Shown piece by piece: positions 7,417 to 13,310 of a DNA stretch of 29,287 nt. Position 1 is the first letter of the stretch. Every line of letters starts with the position of its first letter. The stretch lies in NCBI GenBank assembly GCA_964457225.1, contig CAYWEM010000023.1, positions 1 through 29,287 of the forward strand. Reading direction: 5' to 3'. Made by a program: the position numbers and the translations under genes. The stretch comes from CAYWEM01 sp964457225 (GTDB taxonomy: Bacteria > Acidobacteriota > Aminicenantia > UBA2199). The notes beneath the pieces are model-generated. The model searched no databases and had not been told where the DNA came from. It saw only the letters and a list, made by a program, of their open reading frames with translations.

Positions 7417-8154
7417 GTGAGCAAGCTTAAAAGCGTTTTACGCAGAATTACCCCTTTGTCGGATTTGGCCAGGTGCTTGCGCCGGCATTATTTCAGGGTG
7501 CGCCTGGGCGGAAAAGACTGTGAGCAGGTGTTCAGCACGATATATCGGGAAAACTACTGGGGCGGCCGGGATTCGGTTTCCGGAACCGGCTCGGCTGCCG
7601 CGCAAACAGGAGCTATAATCCGGGAACTGCCGAAACTGCTGGAGGAGCTTCGGGCGGCAAGCATACTGGACATACCCTGCGGGGATTTTCACTGGATGGA
7701 TAAACTGGAATGGCGGGGCGTGGCCTACACCGGAGCGGACATAGTCGCTGAAATCATCGAAAACAACAGAAAACACCATGAAAAGTCGGGAATAAGCTTC
7801 CTGAAACTGGACCTGATCGGGGATGAATTGCCTCGAGTCGACCTGGTTTTTTGCCGGGACTGCCTGGTCCATTTTTCTTTTGCCGATGTATTCAAGGCGC
7901 TTCGGAATATATGCCGAAGTGAATCAAAATACCTGCTCACCACTACTTTCCCGGAAAGAAAGAAGAATCACGACATCGTCACCGGTCAATGGCGGGTGCT
8001 TAACCTGGAAAAACCGCCGTTCAATTTGCCCCGGCCTCTGAAAATCATCACTGAAGAGTGTACGGAAGAACAGGGTGCTTATGCCGATAAATCCCTGGCT
8101 CTCTGGAAGATAGATGAAATGAGAAAAATCCTGCCGGAAAGATTTCCGGAATGA
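7417..8154 (+). CDS. class I SAM-dependent methyltransferase
   Basis: The open frame begins earlier, inside the flavin reductase gene, but the GTG at 7417 is the likely start: it lies seven bases after the previous stop and is preceded by GAGGA. The 245-residue product has SAM motif I as SILDIPCGDFHWM (about residues 82-94). A motif II-like YTGADIV follows at about 104-110, and the post-motif DLVFCRDCLVHFSFADVF resembles the 'D.v..rdvl.H.s...' stretch of small-molecule or glycan methyltransferases. A C-terminal region with LTTTFPERKKNHDI and KPPFNLPRP is typical of an uncharacterised family often seen with sugar genes. The substrate is not predicted. It may be co-transcribed with the flavin-reductase-like gene. 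Confidence 0.8.
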   Translation: MSKLKSVLRRITPLSDLARCLRRHYFRVRLGGKDCEQVFSTIYRENYWGGRDSVSGTGSAAAQTGAIIRELPKLLEELRAASILDIPCGDFHWMDKLEWRGVAYTGADIVAEIIENNRKHHEKSGISFLKLDLIGDELPRVDLVFCRDCLVHFSFADVFKALRNICRSESKYLLTTTFPERKKNHDIVTGQWRVLNLEKPPFNLPRPLKIITEECTEEQGAYADKSLALWKIDEMRKILPERFPE

Positions 8155-8178
8155 AGCCCCCTGGCGGAAAAGGTGCTT

Positions 8179-8370
8179 TCAGGCTTCGGCGTTGGGAATG
8201 ATGACCCAGAGGATCAGGTAAATCAGGATTCCGGGAAAAGCGATACTGAGTACGGAGACGGCCACGTAGATCACCCGGGCCATGACCGGATCAATGCCGA
8301 AGTATTCGGCCAGCCCGCCGCAGATACCTGCTATAACCCGGTTTTTCCTGGATCGACGTAAGAGTTTCAC
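8179..8370 (-). CDS. PspC-domain membrane protein
   Basis: This 63-residue protein is a complete minimal PspC domain: KLLRRSRKNRVIAGICGGLAE at the N-terminus with the family signature IAGICGGLAEYFGIDP, then one long hydrophobic segment (VIYVAVSVLSIAFPGILIYL) ending in WVIIPNAEA. PspC domains are inner-membrane parts of phage-shock-type envelope stress systems, and single-domain versions are common outside Enterobacteria with no proven role. The start is GTG with a canonical AGGAGG Shine-Dalgarno. It follows the PD-(D/E)XK gene by 12 bases, so it is probably the last gene of an rpsT-nuclease-pspC transcript. Confidence 0.9.
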   Translation of the reverse strand: MKLLRRSRKNRVIAGICGGLAEYFGIDPVMARVIYVAVSVLSIAFPGILIYLILWVIIPNAEA

Positions 8371-8382
8371 GTTTCCTCCTGT

Positions 8383-9153
8383 TCAACAGTAATATGAACT
8401 GTCCATTTCTTTGCGGCACTCCGCCCGGAATTCGCAGTAACGCAGGCGGCAGTCCGGGCGCGCCGGGAATATGCCGGCGCTTATATCGGAGGCGACTTTG
8501 AGGGCCAAATCCAATGCGGCCTGAACATCATCTCCCGAAGCCTGCACCGGGATACTCTGGTGCAGCACATGGTTCGGTGATCCGGAAAGAACTTCGAATC
8601 GCAGTCCTGACACCGAAGAGGCAAAGGAATGTTCGAAAAGGAACTTGTAATAGAACATCTGCCTGGAACGGTATCCCGAAATGCCGTTCCACTTGCGGTT
8701 GCTGGTCTTCAAATCAACCAGGGCAAAGTCTTCTTCGACCAGGTCTATGACTCCCTTGAACTGGACTTGGGTGCCGGGGATTTCCACCTGCAGTTCCTTC
8801 TCCACCATCATGGGACGCGATTTTTCTCCGACGGCTGTTACGAAAGCTTCTATAAAAGCGAGACCTGCGGCCCGGACCTGGTCGGCCGGCCTGGTCCACA
8901 GCACCTGCTCTTCCTGCTGTTGATGTTCAAAAGCCTTGAGCAGGAAATCCCGGCAAAGCCCCAGGTCGGGCCGGTTTCCCTTGATGCGCTCGTTGAAATA
9001 GTTTTCTGCGGCGCTGTGAAAGACACTGCCCAGGAATACGTAATCGTTTATGGGGAGAACCCGGTTTTCAATGTAAATAAAGCGGTACCTGAGCGGGCAT
9101 TCGAGATAGCAGTTGATCTGGCTGTTTGAGAGATAGCCCCTGGGCAGGACCAT
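8383..9153 (-). CDS. PD-(D/E)XK family nuclease (RecB/Cas4-like)
   Basis: The 256-residue protein begins with SNSQINCYLECPLRYRFIYI (the 'S.s.i..y..CP..y.f' start of RecB C-terminal-like nucleases) and GSVFHSAAENYF with His46. Its core has Glu120, GVIDLVEED with Asp137, VDLKTS with Asp147 and Lys149, and Gln165 in SRQMFYYK. These are the H, E, D, D-x-K and Q/Y residues of the PDDEXK_1 family. Cys19 together with C-terminal Cys235, Cys240 and Cys246 could bind an iron-sulfur cluster, as in AddB and Cas4. No CRISPR array or helicase lies nearby, so a Cas4 assignment is not supported. It starts 9 bases after the rpsT stop with no clear Shine-Dalgarno and is probably read through from the rpsT promoter. 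Confidence 0.85.
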   Translation of the reverse strand: MVLPRGYLSNSQINCYLECPLRYRFIYIENRVLPINDYVFLGSVFHSAAENYFNERIKGNRPDLGLCRDFLLKAFEHQQQEEQVLWTRPADQVRAAGLAFIEAFVTAVGEKSRPMMVEKELQVEIPGTQVQFKGVIDLVEEDFALVDLKTSNRKWNGISGYRSRQMFYYKFLFEHSFASSVSGLRFEVLSGSPNHVLHQSIPVQASGDDVQAALDLALKVASDISAGIFPARPDCRLRYCEFRAECRKEMDSSYYC

Positions 9154-9162
9154 AAGACGGTA

Positions 9163-9435
9163 TCAGACTTCGATACCGGCCTTCCTGACCAGGTTGTGCA
9201 GCCTTGATTTGTAGCGGGATCCGGTGTTGTGCGGAATGGTGCCCTTGGTGACGGATTTATCTATGATGGAGACCACTTTCGGAAACAGTTCCTGCAGTTT
9301 CTCGGTATTGCCTTCAGCGGCTTGGCGGCGCAGCAGCTTGATGCGGTTCTTCATCTTGGAGCGGTTCATTTTATTGATCATTCTGCGCTTCTCGTCGCGG
9401 TTGTGCTTGCGTATCGCCGACTTGTGATTGGCCAT
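9163..9435 (-). CDS. rpsT: 30S ribosomal protein S20
   Basis: This 90-residue basic protein starts MANHKSAIRKHNRDEKRRMI and ends HNTGSRYKSRLHNLVRKAGI. It matches bacterial S20, which binds 16S rRNA early in 30S assembly. Landmarks are the N-terminal basic helix, LQELFPKVVSIIDKSVTKG and the 'IH.NTA.R.KSRL...v' type ending, here with IPHNTGSRYKSRL. The length is normal. An AGGAGG Shine-Dalgarno and a strong sigma70-like promoter (9465-9493) precede it, fitting a highly expressed gene. Downstream are the PD-(D/E)XK and PspC genes. Confidence 0.97.
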   Translation of the reverse strand: MANHKSAIRKHNRDEKRRMINKMNRSKMKNRIKLLRRQAAEGNTEKLQELFPKVVSIIDKSVTKGTIPHNTGSRYKSRLHNLVRKAGIEV

Positions 9436-9464
9436 TTAGTCTAATCCTCCTGATTTGAATGCTA

Positions 9465-9493
9465 ATAATACAACAAAGCCCGTTGCTTGTCAA
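9465..9493 (-). promoter_or_regulatory. sigma70-like promoter of rpsT
   Basis: TTGACA (9488-9493) and TATTAT (9465-9470) on the minus strand are separated by exactly 17 bases. The -35 box overlaps the tmk stop codon. About 29 bases lie between the -10 box and the rpsT ATG, and they hold an AGGAGG site, so this is a conventional leadered promoter. Confidence 0.75.
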
Positions 9494-10107
9494 TCTTCCG
9501 GGCGGCCTTGAAAACGTTCCCGGAAAACGGCTTTGACCAGGTCGAAGACCTGTTCGAGATTTCCCGAGCCATCCAGTTTCACCAGGTTCGGACCGGAAAG
9601 CTTCAGGTAATTCTTCCTGACTCCTTCCAGAAAAGCGGCGTTCTCGAACAGATGGTCTATGTTTTCCCGGTTGTTCCTGATACGTTCGAGAGCCAGGCTG
9701 ACCGGGACGTCGATGATCATGACCAGGTCCGGCAGGGGCGCGAAAGCGCTGTTTTGGGCAATGATTTCATCCAGGTCAAGGCCGCGGGCGCCCTGGTAAC
9801 AAGCCGTTGAGTAGAAATAGCGGTCGGAGACCACCAGGCGGCCTGCCGCCAGGGCGGGGCCGATAACCCGGCGGACGTGATGGCGACGGTCCTGCTGGAA
9901 AAGGTTCAATTCCTCGCTGACCGGAATGGTGGTCCTGCTGCGGGCCAGGTTTCTTATTTTTTTCCCCCAGCGGGATTCAGTAGGCTCACGGGTAAGCAGG
10001 TGATCAATTCCATCCTGCTGCAGCTGCCTGCATAAGAGCCTGGCCATAGAACTCTTGCCCGAGCCGTCGATTCCCTCGAAAACTAAAAAAAAACCCTTTT
10101 CAGACAC
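9490..10107 (-). CDS. tmk: thymidylate kinase
   Basis: The 205-residue enzyme phosphorylates dTMP to dTDP. The P-loop FEGIDGSGKSS (residues 10-20) is typical, followed by LLTREPTESRWGKKIR for substrate binding and the DRY-type motif VVSDRYFYSTACYQG (92-106). The LID-like region is IRNNRENIDHLFENAAFLEGV. The open frame extends upstream, but a start at the GTG at 10107 places the P-loop at the usual distance from the N-terminus; it overlaps the pfkA stop by eight bases. Coupling to pfkA is therefore likely. No Shine-Dalgarno is obvious at the GTG, and there is a run of nine A/T base pairs just after it. Length fits the family. Confidence 0.93.
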   Translation of the reverse strand: MSEKGFFLVFEGIDGSGKSSMARLLCRQLQQDGIDHLLTREPTESRWGKKIRNLARSRTTIPVSEELNLFQQDRRHHVRRVIGPALAAGRLVVSDRYFYSTACYQGARGLDLDEIIAQNSAFAPLPDLVMIIDVPVSLALERIRNNRENIDHLFENAAFLEGVRKNYLKLSGPNLVKLDGSGNLEQVFDLVKAVFRERFQGRPED

Positions 10108-11197
10108 CGAAACTGGTTCCCAGGGCCAGGGCCATTTTGACCAGGTCGGAATCTGGATTGACCCGCCGGGGCACGGCAATGGCCTCCTTGATCGGAGTGC
10201 AGACGATGTCCGGACCACGCAAGCCGACCATCTGACCGAATTTTCGGTTGACTGCGGCTTCGACCGCGTGATAACCGAACCTGGAGGCCAGGATGCGGTC
10301 ATAGGGGGATGGACTGCCGCCGCGTTGCAGATGTCCCAGGATGGTATACCTGGTTTCAACCCCACTGCCTTCTTCAATCTGGTTGCCGATGTACTGCGAT
10401 ATGCCGCCCAGCCTGATCGGTTCATTCGGATCTTTGACTATCCGTGAAACCACGACGTCTTCACCGGCCAGGTGAGCGCCTTCGGCCACCACGACCAGTG
10501 AGAAGCGTTTTCCCTTTTCAGCCCGGGATTTGATTTTTTCCAGGATTTTTTCCATGGTGAAGGGGATTTCCGGGATCAGGATAACGTCTCCGCCGCCGGC
10601 GATACCGGCTTGCAGGGCAATCCAGCCGGCATCACGGCCCATGACTTCGATCACCATGATGCGGTGATGCGCCTCGGCGGTCGAATGCAGCTTGTCGATG
10701 GAAGAAGTGGCTATGTTGAGAGCGGTGTCAAAACCGAAGGTGACATCGGTTCCGCCCAAGTCATTGTCTATGGTTTTCGGCACTCCGATAACCGGAATTC
10801 CATGTTCCTGGTAAAGCCGGTTGGCTATAGCCTGGGTGCCGTCTCCGCCGACCGTGACCAGGGCGTCAAGGTCATTGTATTCAATTGTTTTCAGGGTCTG
10901 GGCCGAAAGATCGTGATATTCGACCTGCCCGGAAGCGGTTTTAACCAGGAATTTGAAGGGATTGTCCCGGTTCGAGGTGCCGAGAATAGTGCCCCCGCGG
11001 GGCAGGATGCCGGAGACTTCGTTGTAGCCGAGGGGACGGACCCGCTTGTTGACCAGGCCCGAATAGCCGTCGAGAATGCCGATCACCTCTATACCGTAAT
11101 CGTTGACCGCGGTCTTGACCACCGCCCTGATGACCGCGTTGAGTCCAGGGCAGTCTCCGCCCCCGGTCAGAATCCCGATGCGCCTGATTGTACTCAT
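10100..11197 (-). CDS. pfkA: 6-phosphofructokinase, mixed-type group III
   Basis: The 365-residue protein phosphorylates fructose 6-phosphate in glycolysis. Visible motifs are GILTGGGDCPGLNAVIR (residues 8-24), GGDGT (117-121), PKTIDNDLGGTD (140-151, with the catalytic Asp144), MGRDAGWIAL and LGHLQRGGSPSPYDR. The residue pair that tells phosphoryl donors apart is mixed: Gly120, at the position of E. coli Gly104, points to ATP, while Lys141, at the position of Gly124, is usual in pyrophosphate enzymes. This combination defines the mixed group III enzymes, of which the Streptomyces coelicolor ATP enzyme is an example, so ATP is the more likely donor. The ATG has an AGGAGG site, and tmk follows with an eight-base overlap. 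Confidence 0.95.
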   Translation of the reverse strand: MSTIRRIGILTGGGDCPGLNAVIRAVVKTAVNDYGIEVIGILDGYSGLVNKRVRPLGYNEVSGILPRGGTILGTSNRDNPFKFLVKTASGQVEYHDLSAQTLKTIEYNDLDALVTVGGDGTQAIANRLYQEHGIPVIGVPKTIDNDLGGTDVTFGFDTALNIATSSIDKLHSTAEAHHRIMVIEVMGRDAGWIALQAGIAGGGDVILIPEIPFTMEKILEKIKSRAEKGKRFSLVVVAEGAHLAGEDVVVSRIVKDPNEPIRLGGISQYIGNQIEEGSGVETRYTILGHLQRGGSPSPYDRILASRFGYHAVEAAVNRKFGQMVGLRGPDIVCTPIKEAIAVPRRVNPDSDLVKMALALGTSFGV

Positions 11198-11219
11198 TCA
11201 GCCTCCTGGTTATTATTGG

Positions 11220-11248
11220 ATGATACTCAAGGAAGGTTGATTTAGCAA
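11220..11248 (-). promoter_or_regulatory. sigma70-like promoter of pfkA
   Basis: On the minus strand TTGCTA (11243-11248) and TATCAT (11220-11225) stand 17 bases apart. The -35 box overlaps the stop codon of the upstream DUF374 gene. About 22 bases with AGGAGG lie between the -10 box and the pfkA ATG. Confidence 0.5.
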
Positions 11249-11877
11249 GCTTCCAGCTCGTTTTCAAGTTGGTCCAGCACCGCGCTCAGAGAACGGCAGT
11301 CCCGTTCAAGGGCTTCCGGTCCGGAAGCCGGCTGGAAATACAGGGGATCTCCGTAAACGCAGTTTATGGTCGTAAAAGGCCGGGGGATTCTGAAACCGTC
11401 CCAACTGCGGCTGATCGTCCAGGAGCGCGAAGCCCGCCAGGAAACCGGCACAATCGCAGCCCCGGAGCCGGAGGCCAGTTGGATGGCTCCCGGCTTGACC
11501 TGGCGGGCTGGACCGCGAGGACCGTCCGCGGTTATCAACAGCGGTCCGCCGCATTCACGCAGTATTTTCCTGAGTTTCAGGAAGGCTCCGGCCCCGCCGC
11601 GGGATGAAGAACCGCGTACCGGGTTCAAACCGAAGCGGGCGGCGATCCGGGCTATCAATTCACCGTCACCGGAGAGGGATATCAGCGGGTAGGCTCCGCT
11701 GTTGCGGAAATGATGGACCAGGAAGAAGATGTGGCAGTGCCAGAAAACGAATATCAGCGGCTTGCCGGAAGCCAGCAGGGCGGCGGCTTTTTCCCGGCCC
11801 CGGAGATTGACCCGGCATGTGGATATGAAGGCGGAAATCGTGGTTTTGCCCAGGCCGGGCAGAAAATCAACCGGCAA
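11242..11877 (-). CDS. DUF374 / LPLAT-like lysophospholipid acyltransferase family protein
   Basis: The 211-residue protein matches the DUF374 group of LpxL-related acyltransferases: FVFWHCHIFFLVHHF (conserved W-H near residues 49-51), YPLISLSGDGELIARIAARF, GLNPVRGSSSRGGAGAFLKL and LLITADGPRGPARQVKPGAI, the best-conserved block. Relatives transfer acyl chains to lipid A precursors or lysophospholipids at the inner membrane, but DUF374 members are largely uncharacterised. The start is a TTG at 11877, overlapping the end of the NtrC-type gene by 11 bases, with an AAGGA site at proper spacing. Translational coupling to the regulator is likely. No strong N-terminal membrane anchor is visible. Confidence 0.82.
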   Translation of the reverse strand: MPVDFLPGLGKTTISAFISTCRVNLRGREKAAALLASGKPLIFVFWHCHIFFLVHHFRNSGAYPLISLSGDGELIARIAARFGLNPVRGSSSRGGAGAFLKLRKILRECGGPLLITADGPRGPARQVKPGAIQLASGSGAAIVPVSWRASRSWTISRSWDGFRIPRPFTTINCVYGDPLYFQPASGPEALERDCRSLSAVLDQLENELEAC

Positions 11878-13222
11878 GTCCGTATTCCTTGAGTTTGCCC
11901 AGCAGGGTGCGGTAGCTTACACCCAGCAGGCGGGCCGCCCGGGCTTTATTGCCAGAGGATTCAGCGAGCGCCTCTTTTATTCTGGTCGTTTCCGCGAATT
12001 TGCGGCCCTGGCGGCCGACTTCCTTCAATCCGCCGCGGAATACCGGCTCAGGCAGGGAGAGAATTGCGCTTTGCGGCAGGACTATTTCCCCGGCTCCGAT
12101 CCGGTCACCGGGCGCGATTATCACCGCTCTTTCGATCACGTTCTGCAATTCGCGGACATTGCCCGGCCAATGGTAGTGGCTGAGTTTTTCCAGGGCCTGG
12201 GGACTCAAAAGCATTTCCATGCGGCGCAGGTTCCTGGCCGCCCTGGCGCAGAAGAATTCGGCCAGCAGGGATATGTCTCCGTGTCGTTCGCGCAGAGGGG
12301 GTAATTCTATTGGAAAGACGTTGATACGAAAATAGAGATCCTGGCGAAATCGCCCGGCCCGGCATTCCTTTTCCAGGTCGCGGTTGGATGCAAAAATAAA
12401 ACGCAGGTCGAGATCGATCACCTGGAGTCCGCCGATTCGCTGGTACTGCTTTTCCTCGAGAATACGCAGAAGCTTGCCCTGTAGGTGCAGGGGAAATTCC
12501 CCGATTTCGTCGAAAAAGAAGGTCCCTCCCTGAGCCAGTTGCAGTTTACCGGCCTGGCGCTGGTGCGCTCCGGTGTAAGAACCCTTTTCGTGGCCGAACA
12601 GTTCGTTTTCCAGCAGGGCCTCGGGGATGGCGGCCGAATTGACAGCCAGGAAGGGCTTGTTACGCCTGTGGCTCAGATCGTGCAGGGCCCTGGCGAAGAG
12701 TTCCTTGCCGGTCCCGCTTTCTCCGAGCAGTAGTACCGTCAGGTCGGTTGCCGCAACCTGGCCGATCTTCTCCGCCTGCAGGCGCAGGGATTCGCTCCCG
12801 CCTATTATGGGGGTTTCGGCTCCTGCCGGGCTGTTTTGCTTGAGCAGGGTGTTTTCTGCGATGATAGAAGTGGTGCGAAGCGCCTTTTCAACCACCAGGA
12901 GCAGGTGTTCCGGGTCCACCGGTTTGGTCAGGAAGTCGAAGGCCCCTTCCTTCATCGCCTTGACCGCAGTTTCAATTGAACCGAAAGCGGTCAGAATTAT
13001 GAAAGGAATGTCCAGGTCACGCACCCGGCGGCAGAAGGAAAGACCGTCGAGATCGGGCAGGTTGAGGTCAGACAGGATAAGGCTGAAGAATTCTCTTTCT
13101 ATCAGGCTGAGCGCCTGGCCGGCGTTAGCGGCGCATTTTACCTGGTAGCCGGATCCGGCCAGCACCGAAGCCAGCATTTCACGCATCGAAGCATGATCTT
13201 CAATAACCAGGATTTTTCCCAT
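11867..13222 (-). CDS. sigma54-dependent response regulator, NtrC family (orphan)
   Basis: The 451-residue protein has a receiver domain (residues 1-115: phosphoacceptor Asp52 in LILSDLNLPDLDG, Thr78, Lys100 in FLTKP). An AAA+ sigma54-interaction domain follows, with Walker A GESGTGKE (167-174), Walker B GGTFFFDEIGE (232-242) and the arginine-rich FRQDLYFRINVFPIELPPLR. A Fis-type helix-turn-helix ends the protein (NKARAARLLGVSYRTLLGKL). The sigma54-contact loop is GSYTGA (214-219) instead of GAFTGA. No histidine kinase gene adjoins it, so it is an orphan here. Its ATG lacks a Shine-Dalgarno but sits six bases after a TATTAG -10 box, predicting a leaderless transcript. It heads a run with the DUF374 gene and possibly pfkA-tmk. 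Confidence 0.95.
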   Translation of the reverse strand: MGKILVIEDHASMREMLASVLAGSGYQVKCAANAGQALSLIEREFFSLILSDLNLPDLDGLSFCRRVRDLDIPFIILTAFGSIETAVKAMKEGAFDFLTKPVDPEHLLLVVEKALRTTSIIAENTLLKQNSPAGAETPIIGGSESLRLQAEKIGQVAATDLTVLLLGESGTGKELFARALHDLSHRRNKPFLAVNSAAIPEALLENELFGHEKGSYTGAHQRQAGKLQLAQGGTFFFDEIGEFPLHLQGKLLRILEEKQYQRIGGLQVIDLDLRFIFASNRDLEKECRAGRFRQDLYFRINVFPIELPPLRERHGDISLLAEFFCARAARNLRRMEMLLSPQALEKLSHYHWPGNVRELQNVIERAVIIAPGDRIGAGEIVLPQSAILSLPEPVFRGGLKEVGRQGRKFAETTRIKEALAESSGNKARAARLLGVSYRTLLGKLKEYGLAG

Positions 13223-13228
13223 CCATAT

Positions 13229-13257
13229 CTAATAGTACTACCTGCTCCGCTTGTCAA
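13229..13257 (-). promoter_or_regulatory. leaderless-type promoter of the ntrC-like gene
   Basis: TTGACA (13252-13257), 17 bases, then TATTAG (13229-13234) on the minus strand. Six bases separate the -10 box from the ATG at 13222, so transcription would begin at or next to the A of ATG. No Shine-Dalgarno is present. Confidence 0.7.
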
Positions 13258-13275
13258 TGGTTTCGGCCCGGCCGC

Positions 13276-13304
13276 TTGCCCTGAATACTGGCATGGGCTA
13301 CAAT
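13276..13304 (+). promoter_or_regulatory. leaderless-type promoter of the kamA-like gene
   Basis: TTGCCC (13276-13281), 17 bases, then TACAAT (13299-13304). Six bases (GAAAAA) separate the -10 box from ATG at 13311. No Shine-Dalgarno is seen. The geometry equals that of the ntrC-like and lipoprotein genes, which also helps to choose the start among four nearby in-frame ATGs. Confidence 0.65.
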
Positions 13305-13310
13305 GAAAAA

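Noticed and set aside
8153..8187. GAAGCC and GGCTTC inverted repeat between the convergent methyltransferase and PspC genes
   Set aside because: The arms are 23 bases apart, overlap both gene ends and lack a T-run, so a terminator is not supported.
8383..9153. Cas4 assignment for the PD-(D/E)XK protein
   Set aside because: No CRISPR array or other cas gene is in the window; the motifs are general to RecB-type nucleases.
10610..11245. Plus-strand frame of 211 residues opposite pfkA
   Set aside because: It mirrors the codons of a strongly conserved enzyme and has no family signature.
12627..13148. Plus-strand frame of 173 residues opposite the ntrC-like gene
   Set aside because: Its arginine/serine-rich composition is that of an antisense reading of conserved AAA+ sequence.
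13251..13310. Earlier in-frame starts for the kamA-like gene (13257, 13293, 13302)
   Set aside because: They lie inside or upstream of the predicted promoter and lack Shine-Dalgarno sites; the ATG at 13311 fits the -10 spacing shared with two other genes.
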